This document shows, one piece after another, positions 14,101-22,980 of a stretch of 64,000 bases of DNA. Within the stretch, counting starts at the first letter, position 1; each line of letters starts with the position of its first letter. This DNA comes from Luidia sarsii. Lineage: Eukaryota > Echinodermata > Asteroidea > Paxillosida > Luidiidae. The DNA is taken from the NCBI GenBank assembly GCA_949987565.1, contig OX465107.1, forward strand, positions 4,977,659-5,041,658, given 5' to 3'. The translations under genes and the position numbers were made by a program. The notes beneath the pieces were generated by a model. The model ran no database searches, was not told where the DNA came from, and saw only the letters and a program-made list of their open reading frames with translations.

Positions 14101-16451
14101 AAAAGAATAAAAGGGCCAATGAAATGATGACTCTTTGTGTTTTTCATGTGGGTCCATTGACACTGCAGGTATTGCCACCATCTACCTCATGGTCGGCGTG
14201 CCTGCCTACGTGGTGTACGGGAACATCTACCAGGTTCTGGGGGTGGACAATGTGATCGCACTCCTCACCACGGACGCCATCCAGATCACCGCTATCTTCC
14301 TCCTCTCCGCCCATCTGATAGTGGCCACGGTCTTCCTCGGTAACCCGCTTTTTCAGGACATGGAGGACGCGCTTGGGATTCCTTACGGTGAGTTTTTTTT
14401 ATTATTATCATTACATGTGCAGTATCGTTATTTATGCAGAATCACCCAAAACAAGGGTATTGAGCCACTCAAGGTTAACATATTATCATGAATACATAAT
14501 GAGCGTTTCTGAAATCGGCGAAAAGGGGCGTCACGTAGAGGCCCACGTTTTAGGGTTTTTTCTACCATAAATGGCAAACCTGCATGTGTAATGTTTCCAT
14601 TTTTTAGGGGGGGGGGGTTTCATATCAACTATTGTATAGACTAAAGTTGAAAACTGGGAAAGCGAATTTTCGTTGGAGTTGATCTTTAAGAGATACGTCA
14701 CTCAGAGAAGCACGATGTAATCTCTGGCTAGGAAGTATATAGTAGATGTTGGAAAATGGACTGGACAAACAGTGGTGGAATGCGTGAGGGCAGCTCAAGA
14801 TAGAAAGATTTGGAGGAAGACACTCAACACTGTGCCCCGACGGTTTTTAACTACGGGAGTGACCTGACCTGAGGGCTACATGCGCAGTACGATACTTGCT
14901 GGTCTATCGTTCCATCTTTCCAGCTTAGTGTGTCGATTTGTTGAGTTGACTAATGATGTGAGACAGTCTACGGTCTTGTGCAGTGGGTGGTTGTAACATA
15001 AATGCCACCATTTTGTTCTTGAGGTTTCCGAGGGACAAAAAAGTGAATCGGTCATGGACGAGGTTCGTCAAGTTGACATACTCGGGCGGATTTCAAAGTT
15101 TCCCCCAGTGATCACCACTATCTGCCAAAAGCATTTTGCAGAAGATCCCGTTGACGAGTCCAGTATCCTACAGAATGAACCCGGATTCAGGAAAAAAGTT
15201 GAAGGTAAAAAGTTGGGCTGTTGCCACCCTAAAAGCTCCACCAACTCCCAAGTTCCAGCTCGGAGATATCCCGTTCTCGCGCTACCATTCATGCCAATGG
15301 CACGGTGAGAGTAGACACAATGCACGTCTGGAAAGGGTGGACAGATTCCGCGCATTGCGATTGGTGAACGCGTTGCAAACTCTTGAGGGTGCACTATGGG
15401 TAATCTGTTCAAACTGTTCTGCTTTCCATTCCCAAGATATTACGTGGAGAAGAATACTGCTGAGGTCCTGCTACTCGTTTGTGGTGCTCCTAGTCGCTAC
15501 GAGCCTGCCTTCGTTTCCTGATTTCTTATCCATCTTTGGGGGCGCTATTGCTGCGATAGTTAACGGCATCCTGCCCACAGTACTCTTCATCAAGCTGTGC
15601 CACCTACAGCCCCCGGAAGGAGCGAAGCAAGTGTAAGTCTAACCCTGGAGGGTCTAACCATGGAGGAAGAAGGGGGACCCCCTTCTTCCTCCATGGTCTA
15701 GCCGTTTGCCTTCCATTCGAGCCATTACCCATTTTGTTTTAGTGAAACTATTTAAGTCAACATTCGTATTATATCGACAAAACAGTTCTATGTTCTTCGA
15801 CAGGGGTTTGCGCTAGTACATGATATTTTTGATATTCGCTTTCCGTCTGGAAAGGGTCAACATATTTCGCGCAGTGTGATTGGCCAACATGTTAAAAACT
15901 CTTTAGGGCGCACTTCTGTGAAATCGACCTTATTGGTACAGTATTAATCTATGGGCTGTTTACGAAATGAAGGTTTAGGCTCGGGCTTAGGCTTCGTCTC
16001 CGTCTCCGTCTGACAAATCCTGAAAATCCAGGTTGTGGTTTGCTTTCGAATTTCAAGGTTTGTTAGCTTGATAGGCACAGAGTATTCACCAAGAAACTGG
16101 GGCCAAACGCTTGTTTCTAGATGCCTGTGATATTACAACGGGTAAGAGAAAATATGACCGAAGCCTAAGCCCGAGCCTAAGCCTTCATTTCGTAAACGGC
16201 CTATGGTTACCTGCGGTACTGTCGGCTAATGACCAAAAAAAATCAAAAAAAAAAATCGTTCTACTCACTATTCTTGCACGGGTTTCCCTTTTCTTTCCAG
16301 GCAACGCTTGAGGTGGTATCACAACCTGGTCCTATGTGGGGTCATTCTGATGGCAACTGTGGCCGGTGTGCTCTCCTTCAGTATGGGCGTGTACAACGTG
16401 GTGAAGAATATCCAAAACATGACGCTGCCGTGCTACCTACAGTTCGTTTAA
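5111..16451 (+). CDS. Amino acid transporter, AAAP family (SLC32/36/38-like), 8 exons
   Basis: A secondary transporter for amino acids or related solutes. Exons: 5111-5224 (tentative), 7293-7392, 10644-10818, 12289-12477, 13319-13560, 14169-14387, 15437-15632 and 16301-16451, ending in TAA. Phases agree at every junction and give 428 residues, a usual size for the family. I count 11 hydrophobic segments, starting with GLPIVTFMIIGKVVGGG in exon 2 and ending near NLVLCGVILMATVAGVL in the last exon. The Aa_trans family signature is visible as FGTPKDM and GGQFVVPTLQHDMKSPEDM. The first exon encodes a polar, acidic N-terminus (MKLRNAEKIELLG). It joins in phase only through a GC-AG intron (donor GCAAGT at 5225), so start and exon 1 are uncertain. 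Introns hold a SINE, MITEs, a non-LTR tail and a THAP relic. The family call is firm. The substrate and the choice between vesicular and plasma-membrane location cannot be read from sequence. Confidence 0.87.
5795..5950 (+). mobile_element. tRNA-derived SINE, plus-strand copy
   Basis: The tRNA-like part starts at 5867 with GGGCTGGATAGCTCAG, which contains an A box, and has a B-box-like GGATTCACGTCCC at about 5932-5944. It is preceded by the element-specific block around CACCCCGGCAAAGACTA, which also precedes the tRNA part in the three copies near 31.4, 32.1 and 33.4 kb. That shared non-tRNA flank marks it as a SINE rather than a tRNA gene. It lies in the first transporter intron. Confidence 0.75.
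6506..6597. repeat. Near-perfect 43-bp-arm hairpin
   Basis: The arms at about 6506-6548 and 6554-6597 are complementary with only a few loop bases. The left arm begins AACGGCAGCATTCC and the right arm ends with its complement. The lack of mismatches suggests a recent origin. It sits in the first transporter intron. Confidence 0.85.
6960..7045 (-). repeat. Hammerhead-like repeat, inverted pair of half-copies
   Basis: Two copies of the GATCGAAACGTCAG block face each other: one reads as its complement at about 6977-6996, the other directly at about 7010-7022. This is the same arrangement as the palindromic copies near 18.5, 28.8, 29.4 and 48.7 kb. Confidence 0.7.
8626..10107. mobile_element. 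Possible ~1.5 kb TIR element with ACAGCGGYGTAGCYA ends
   Basis: The left end (8626) reads ACAGCGGTGTAGCTAAGG. The complement of the right end (10107) reads ACAGCGGCGTAGCCAGG, so there are imperfect 17-base terminal inverted repeats. No transposase-like frame is visible inside. The interval includes a hammerhead-like retroelement tail (9190-9560), which would then be a nested insertion. The two ends could instead belong to separate fragments of one family. Confidence 0.3.
9190..9560 (+). mobile_element. Hammerhead-like retroelement tail, fullest copy
   Basis: A pyrimidine-rich tract (9190-9450) runs into CTCTGCCTTTGAGAAAGGTC, then a TCCT-GCT-AGGA hairpin and GATCGAAACGTCAGGCC, and ends with GTCAGTAAGCAGTTTGCAAC. 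The order matches a degenerate hammerhead fold: stem I GCCT/AGGC, core, stem II, GAAAC-GTC. The core reads TTGAGAA instead of CTGANGA. Other copies or fragments lie at about 2598, 4140, 4345, 6960, 18418, 28690, 29335, 32385, 44655, 48600, 51003, 52535 and 61482. Penelope-like elements are known to carry hammerhead motifs, which is the basis for the class suggestion. Confidence 0.55.
10978..11103. mobile_element. Short MITE, TIR TTAGGCCGTGTCCGA
   Basis: The terminal inverted repeats TTAGGCCGTGTCCGA (10978) and their complement, with minor mismatch, at the right end (11102) enclose about 95 bp, partly self-complementary. It is non-coding and lies in a transporter intron. Confidence 0.7.
11485..11674. 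mobile_element. Foldback MITE, ACGCAGTGGCTGTTG ends, copy 1
   Basis: About 50-bp inverted arms begin ACGCAGTGGCTGTTGTTACG and enclose a short non-coding centre. A closely similar second copy is at 19517-19707. Left-arm damage (CCTTTTT in place of the expected CGTGTGG) marks this as the older or more damaged copy. It lies in a transporter intron. Confidence 0.8.
14742..14867 (+). mobile_element. Non-LTR retrotransposon 3' ORF remnant
   Basis: The frame reads VGKWTGQTVVECVRAAQDRK, then IWRKTLNTVPRRF, and stops at TGA 14865-14867. The pattern W-T-G-x-x-V-x-E-x-V-R-x-A-x-D-R-x-x-W-R is typical of the extreme C-terminus of non-LTR retrotransposon reverse-transcriptase polyproteins. Only about 42 codons remain, so this is a 5'-truncated insertion. 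It lies in the transporter intron between exons 6 and 7. Confidence 0.6.
14986..15300 (+). pseudogene. THAP zinc-finger domain relic, frameshifted
   Basis: The first frame reads GGCNINATILFLRFPRDKKV and then RSWTRFVKL, matching the start of a THAP domain (first cysteine, F-P-R-D, a conserved Trp). That frame ends at TGA, and the overlapping frame continues with ICQKHFAEDPVDESSI and GFRKK, matching the C-x2-H and following part of a THAP domain. The shift between frames lies around 15060-15110. It is isolated in a transporter intron with the same orientation as the host gene. It could descend from a P-element-like transposon or a retrocopy of a THAP gene. Confidence 0.6.
15657..15697. repeat. 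20-bp-arm perfect hairpin with a 1-base loop
   Basis: ACCATGGAGGAAGAAGGGGG is followed by a single A and then its exact complement. It starts 25 bases after the donor of transporter exon 7 (15632) and would form a stem in the pre-mRNA next to the 5' splice site. Confidence 0.85.
15953..16202. mobile_element. TIR MITE, GGCYGTTTACGAAATGAAGG family, copy 1
   Basis: The ends are about 40-bp inverted repeats, GGCYGTTTACGAAATGAAGG followed by GGCTCGGGCTTAGGC-type sequence. Relatives are at 53713-54002 and 58737-58860, with degraded pieces at about 1606-1890, 13930-14090 and 30240-30330. It is non-coding and lies in the last transporter intron, about 100 bases before the terminal exon. Confidence 0.8.
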
Positions 16452-16835
16452 ACGGCAGTCCATTGTCACTGGTGAACGGCCGACACTGACCCCGTTGAAA
16501 CTGGTACTCGGCAACTCGGAAGTACTGGAGAGCATTTTTGCGAATTTTCCCTGGCATGCGGTTTGATGTCAGGTAGTGGCACTGCGGAGATGAAGAGCAC
16601 ACAGCCGAAGCAATTTGCGGTTAGTTACCGCCAAAACAATCAAAACTAGTGGATGGTTCATATTACGGATGGCGGAAAGGTCTTACGCTTACTGAAATAA
16701 TTCGGGAAAAGATTTAACTGAGGAAACTGAGAGGAAACGTCTTAGGTCATAGTCATACAAATTATCTTTACAAATTGTATACAAAAACTTCATTATGCAT
16801 TTATGAAAAATATATTTGCTCCACCCCCTAAAACA

Positions 16836-16841
16836 AATAAA
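16836..16841 (+). promoter_or_regulatory. Likely polyadenylation signal of the transporter
   Basis: AATAAA lies 385 bases past the transporter stop codon in an otherwise gene-free stretch. It is the first canonical hexamer I see downstream. Confidence 0.5.
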
Positions 16842-18417
16842 AGGTCATTTCAACTTATATCAGTGAACGTAACACGTTCAAAGAAGGCTAATGTTCCATT
16901 AGATCATCAATTGCTTACAGGATTATCCTAAAAAAATACAATTATTCAATTGCCACCGACTGTTTTGCGGGATTTTTTCCATGAGTTCATGCAACAGACT
17001 GCCTTTGGTTTGGAGCGATTTAGTTGTGATATACATGTACATGTACAGCTATTTATTTATTTGCCCTTTAATTAAAGCCAGATCGTTCAATGTAAAACAT
17101 TCAAATTGAACCACCAGAAACGTTAACAAATGGTGGCGCCATGGCATGGAGGATCGATTAACGGTAACAGTATTACATTTACTCGCCAGCGGTTGCATGA
17201 CGTGTGAGTACTGGTCCGTGTGCATCAAGCGGTGCGTCGATTTATACCCATACCCATATACTCACGGTCACTCGCGAGTAACAAACTATTTGTCGATGTT
17301 TGAATGAAGATTTCTCGAGAAGTACAGCATCCCATCATCAGACCGTAAGATTTCAACATGAGGATTCTACCATGACCATCTACAAACTGTGCAAATTAGA
17401 AGTAAATATGTGGACATCGATGTTTTCCGATCTTGCCAATGTTGTTTTACACATGTTCAGTACGTGACTGGGTGTACATGTAAGTGTACCGGTACCTAAC
17501 TGCCTTCAGAAGTTGCGAGGCTCAACGCGTGCATACGCTCGCATACACAATGACCAGTATTGGAATAAAATTATGTGATTCTTACTGAATCACGGCACGT
17601 GGGACGATTTCACTGATGTTTTCGGAGTAAATTTGGGGATTTCGATCAGGGATAGTACAAAACGTTGCGACTTGTAAGGTCCAAGTTACTCGGATACATG
17701 TAGATAGGCCTATACGTCACAAAATCGTTATTTTGGGGGAAAACTGTTGGTCCTGGCAATTTGTTGGGCAAGTGTCACTGACAACAGAAATACCCCTTTC
17801 CCACTACAAACTGCTTAATCCTGATATTTTCCGCCGCATTTATTTCCCCCCGGTTCGTTAATAACCCTGAGTTCTGTTCCCATCTGTCCCATCAACCCGG
17901 AGTTTGGCTAAACCCAGGTCAAGGAAGATTCCACGCATTTCAGTCGTTGACCCCCGAGATTTACATTCCTTAACCCTGGTCCTGAGCAGGGTTAACGAGC
18001 CCCGGGGTAACGCCAGGAAACCTCCTGACAACCATTTCCAACCCGGGGTATCTCGGGGCTGAGGCTTGCCGTTACCCCCGAAATAACCCGGAGATTTCAT
18101 AGTGTGAAAGGGGTACACTCTACACTGTACTATAGTATTGCCTACATAACAATTGGTGGATTTGGGAGTGTTTCTAGTTCTACCGTTTTACAGTGTAAGT
18201 ATTAAACTACAGTACATGTGAACAGAACTACAGTGGGCAAGATTTTACTTTGTTATTATTTTATCATGCCATTCAATTTACAATACATACAAGATGTGCA
18301 AGGGAGAGACAAAAGCAATATTAATTGCTGTGACCAGTGACATGTTAGTCACTCCACACCAAGCAGTGAATAGAGCCTGAAGTAAACAAATAATAAATTA
18401 AATTAAATTAAATTATC

Positions 18418-18622
18418 TCAAAATTTAGTGGGCCTGATGTTTCGATCCTATAAACAGGACCTTTCTCAAAGGCAGAGTGACAAGGTCACAAGGGCAAAAC
18501 TCTGCCTTGTCACTCTGCCTTTGAGAAAGGTCCTGCTAGGATCGAAACGCCAGGCACTCTAAATTTTGAGATTTGTATTTTGGTAATTTTAGTCAGTAAG
18601 CAGTTTGCAACATTTTTTTATA
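18418..18622. repeat. Palindromic hammerhead-like repeat
   Basis: A minus-strand half (about 18418-18480) faces a plus-strand half (about 18505-18622) across a short spacer. Each half carries the TTTGAGAAAGGTCCTGCTAG hairpin block next to the GAAACG strand. The plus half ends in the family tail CAGTAAGCAGTTTGCAAC. Confidence 0.75.
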
Positions 18623-18829
18623 TCACTCTGAATTAATAGACCTATGAGGAAACAACGTGAAAAAAATATTTTTAATAAAAAAAGAGCACAGTGAAATAAT
18701 AGATGGATAGATTAAGAGGAGAGAATACTGTTCCTAAGAGTGGCAAGAAAAGACCAAAAGGACTGTACAACAATACCATTGCGAATTAATTCCCCTTACT
18801 ATAAAATTAAAACGTCTGGGGGAAAAAAA

Positions 18830-19150
18830 CCCCAGTTTTTCCCAGAATTCCTGATTTTGTGGCATGTATGATTGTAAGAATAGTGAAGACTGAAGTGCAT
18901 TTTCTGTACACAGCACAGTACTGCTGACCGTCGTCCAGTTGACAAAATACGGTACGCTTCACAAAATCATTATTTGGGGGAATACTGCAAGTGCAAGTAA
19001 GTCAAATTTTCTTGGCAAGTGGTTGTGCCAGACAGTGTCATTTCTCTACATAATACTACTTATTACTAGCTGGTCTTTGTGGATTAATTAGGGGTTTGTC
19101 TACCCTTATATAATTATAGTTTTATGGTGAGGGTATTAAAGCAAAATCTT
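18830..19150. repeat. Dispersed ~300 bp repeat, copy 2
   Basis: Same ordered blocks as 3440-3750 and 48990-49310, including the TTGTGCCAGACA block and the final GAGGGTATTAAA. It is non-coding and of unknown class. Confidence 0.55.
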
Positions 19151-19263
19151 TGCCTGCAGTGAATGCATACATGGGTTTACTTTCAGGTCAACTCGGTCCG
19201 TATCGTAACCAACTCTTGGTCCCTTTATCGAATGTATGTGTGCACATTCATAAAGCATGCAAG

Positions 19264-19381
19264 TAGTCCGAGTAACTTGGACCCTTACAATCGCCCTTTT
19301 TTTAATTTTGAGGGAGTCGGGCGAATCCCTCAACATAAAATTAAAAAAGGGCGATTGTAAGGGTCCAAGTTACTCGGACTA
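19264..19381. repeat. Near-perfect 118-bp palindrome (foldback element)
   Basis: The ~46-bp arms begin TAGTCCGAGTAACTTGGACC and enclose about 27 bases. The same GGTCCAAGTTACTCGG end occurs alone at about 17680 and flanks the neighbouring nested element, so this is a local family of hairpin elements. Confidence 0.85.
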
Positions 19382-19396
19382 GCATGCAAGTAGATC

Positions 19397-19741
19397 ACGG
19401 TAGAGTCCGAGGAACTTGGACCATGCTTGGACCTTACAAATACACTTACACTTCAGTAACAATCGCCCTTTTAAAAATTTGGAGGGCCGGGTCGGGCGGC
19501 AGTAATATCAATTTTAAAAACGCAGTGGCTGTTGTTACGGCAGTCGTCCGTGTGGTTCCCTGACTTGATTGTATTTCGTCAGCATTGCAGGCTGGTTGAA
19601 CCAGTCTATTAGCTGATAGTCTGGTTCCAAGAGCTAAACATCCTGACAAATACTGTGAAGTCAAGGAACCACACGGACGACTGCCGTAACAACAGCCACT
19701 GCGTTTTAAAAATGGCAATTGTAAGGTCCAAGTTCCTCGGA
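19397..19741. mobile_element. Foldback element carrying a nested MITE
   Basis: The outer arms read GTCCGAGGAACTTGGACC (19397) and the complement near 19741, matching the 19264-19381 family. Inside, 19517-19707 is the second copy of the ACGCAGTGGCTGTTG foldback MITE seen at 11485-11674. The inner copy interrupts the outer one, so it inserted later. Confidence 0.75.
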
Positions 19742-20385
19742 GATGTGCAACTGCAGTGCAAGTACGGGTGTACAGTACGTACCTTACCTGTGTCGTGTGT
19801 GTTGTGTTGAGGCCTAGCCGACATGTTCGACTTACTTTCGGAGAGGCCAAGGACAGTAAATCCACTGACACTGCGTGTGTATGGTGTTATGAGTCCTACG
19901 GCGGTTTATAACATTAACGATACATCATTAAATATAAGCTCCATCCAATTCAAGCCTTCCGAAGTTCCGGTGTGTGGGTCACGCTGTTGTTGTTGTTGCT
20001 GTTGGGAGAAGCACATTGTGCTACACGTGAGCACCTCGAAGCTGAAAAACGGGTCAGCTGACCGTACCATTACGTAGAAAGGGTGGGGCACAGAGGGTCC
20101 TACTTATTACCGTAAACAAACCTTAGCTCTTTCAACATACATGTATCTTCTTTATCTTTGAAATATTGAATAACAAAATAAAAAATATATAAAACTAAGT
20201 AGCACTCACTTTTGATCAGGAAGTGTATTTCTTGTACAAAACAAGCGCGATGATTTGTATGAACTGGCTATCCTTTTCCCTTGCGCGTATTAATGGTGCG
20301 GTCTACTGACTCAGGGACAAGGGTCAGTCCAGTCGCTCATGAATAAACATTATCACGAAATAGCTAATTATTTTGCGCAAAGCAT

Positions 20386-20738
20386 CTATGGGTGCAGAAC
20401 ACTAAATCGAGCTCCCATTGAACACTACAAAACACCCACTTTCAAAGACAATTTTTTGTCCCCTTAGCCGTTTTACATTTTTTGCTAATTACGCCCAGAA
20501 AAAACCCCCAAATGAGTAGCCATTCAAGCCGAAATTCTGCAAGGATTTGGGGATGAACCCCTCCAAATTTCACACGAAAATTAAGAGTAAATCCCAAGGT
20601 TGTCTTCAGCTCTTCACTTATTCTACATCATCCTTTAATTAGCCTCCAAAGACCCCTTATTAAAAACAAGTTGTGGGTCCACACTTGCAGATAATCATCT
20701 CAGCGGAGCCATCTTAGATTGATTTGGTGTGCTGGGTA
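20386..20738. mobile_element. TIR element, ATGGGTGCAGAACAC ends, copy 1
   Basis: It starts CTATGGGTGCAGAACACTAA and ends with GGAGCCATCTTAGATTG and a GTGTGCTG end. It is homologous along its length to the two adjacent copies at 46503-46978 and 46996-47490, with internal length differences. It is non-coding. Confidence 0.7.
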
Positions 20739-20920
20739 ACATTTCATACCTACTTTGCCAATTCGTACAGTTTCACTCCAGGAAAAAATAAATAATAATG
20801 AAACAAAAAATTTACATTTTGGTTTCACTCCTTAAAAAAGTTATAATCAAAGATAATTAATCAAATTGTTGTCAAATTATCAGATATAAACCACACAGAC
20901 CAAAGAAATCGTTTGCTGTT

Positions 20921-20926
20921 TTTATT
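20921..20926 (-). promoter_or_regulatory. Candidate NBR1 polyadenylation signal
   Basis: TTTATT on the plus strand gives AATAAA on the NBR1 strand, implying a 3' UTR of about 2 kb. ATTAAA variants closer to the stop (near 21932 and 22156) are alternatives, so the choice is uncertain. Confidence 0.3.
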
Positions 20927-22980
20927 TTCATATTGCAAAGTGAAATGCTGACATACCCAACATGCATGTACATTTTCGCTCGGCACCAAGTCTTGGACAA
21001 ATCATGCAGCATAGTACAGGACAGGCATGCCAGGGTGGAAGGTGATGGGGCTGGAAGGAGAGGAGAATCTTCAGCTAACAAGACTTGTCCAAATAATTGT
21101 ATGCTCGTTCAATCACTATGCTGGCATTCCATCTTTCCGAGTAGTCAGTCTGTAAGTTTAAATCGCATTTCCATACACTATCAATACTCCATCCGTCATC
21201 TTTTGAAAACCAATGTGACACAGGACTGCTTGAATTTAACTTGCTTAAGCACGACAGTATTAAACTTATCAGTAGCATGCAACAGATGTGACAACATTGG
21301 GGCTAAATCATCCTTTGCACAATTACTTTTGTAGTATCAATACCTCTGTATGTATCATTACCAGGGAAAGCATAAAAACCAAATTAAATCAACACTACGT
21401 TTTGTTACTGATTAATGGCTTGTTTATACACGCCTCTATGTGATGAAAAGGGATTATACAACACAATGCACTACTGTATTATGTTGCGCATAAATTCTTA
21501 AAACGTACGTTAGTTTACTATCACCAATGTACACAGTTCCCATCCTTTTCTGTACACATTTCTCTTTGCATCACTCCCGGTATATAACATTATAACTTCA
21601 GTGAGTCAGTGCGCAAACTCTCAATGACTGAAGTCACATCTTTCTTCCTCTAGGATAAGTTGATTGAACATTTCTGACTGAACAAAACTAAACCAAATTA
21701 ATTCCATTGAAAATCACGGTCAAGCTTTACTTTAAATGTTTATCAAGAAAGTCAACAGACGTTAATTGTTTGTTATACTCTTACAGAACAAAACAAATAG
21801 TACAAGAATGTATGAAACCCCATTAGGCTTGGTCTGTCTAGCCCAGTAACCAGCCCTTGCCCAAATTACCGTAAGTGGTGATAATCAGCAAATACCGGTA
21901 GGTATGCAGTCCCTAGATTATGGATTTAATGTTATGGATTTAAAGTAAGACTAAATGTAACATTTACGGGAACCTAACTTACACTCCATTACACAACATT
22001 AATAGTCCTCCATTAGTATATTACCTTATTTCTGTACACCCATGTAAAGACAACTGATATATCACATCTTAAGGTTCACTTTCGTTATATTACTCCAGAA
22101 GGTTTCATAGTAAATAAAGTGATTTCCAAATGATAGAATTGGCTGAACCAAGTGTGTTTAATAGCAAGAAACTACTCTCTATTGCCTTCAATCCAATAAA
22201 GTCACACATAAATTAATTCCTGTACAGTATACATTATCACTATCATCAGATTAGCTATAATTGTATTTGCTTAACTTTTTTGGACAAAAGTTCAATCTGG
22301 AAACAATACGTTTGAATTTCCTTGTACTCTTGAAGCAATATACACCATGATCATTGATCTGAGTACATGAAACAAACTTTGCTTGCATCAACTGTTGCTA
22401 TGTTCAACAAAGCCATATCAGTTCTTCAGGAAACACTGCTAGACATTCTGACTTCACTTCCCATGACCGCATATAGCAGATGTGTAAGATAGCCGTGTGA
22501 GTTTGACTGGGAAATAATAACAACTTAAGGATATCACTTGAGACTAACTAGTTAGGAAAGAGTGCTTAAGCTGTTGCAATAATTGCTTCTGATGAAAATG
22601 GTTGTTATGCAAATAGCACTAACAAATCTGCCGCCTGCACTTTTTGCATTTCCATGAGGTGACAAATCTTCTGCCTTCTTAGCGATGTGATTAGCTGCAG
22701 CTTTGGCTACAGAATTGAGCATTGGATGTGGTAATTGTACAAGTGAGTGGTGATAATGACATTTTGTGGTAAGCAGCAATTTCAAATGTTTGATTATAGG
22801 TCTCTTCTCTTTCATATAAGTGGAAAATATATCAATTTATGTTATTATAACCATTACCTGACAGTGCCAGAAAGTCAGCAATAGTAATACTACTGTGCCC
22901 CAGACTGACCGCTTGGTGACAAGCGTCGGTCATTGGATGATCGCTGGTCATGTGAGGAGCACCGCCTGCTCTGATTGGCT

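Larger units (their letters stand above)
16842..20904. other. Intergenic between convergent transporter and NBR1, repeat-filled
   Basis: No gene is supported. Contents: palindromic hammerhead-like repeat (18418-18622), dispersed repeat copy 2 (18830-19150), palindrome (19264-19381), nested foldback (19397-19741), an ATGGGTGCAGAACAC element (20386-20738) and a GTT-rich microsatellite near 19984-20003. The stretch 16842-18400 shows only short AT-rich and GTACATG-type simple sequence. Confidence 0.6.
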
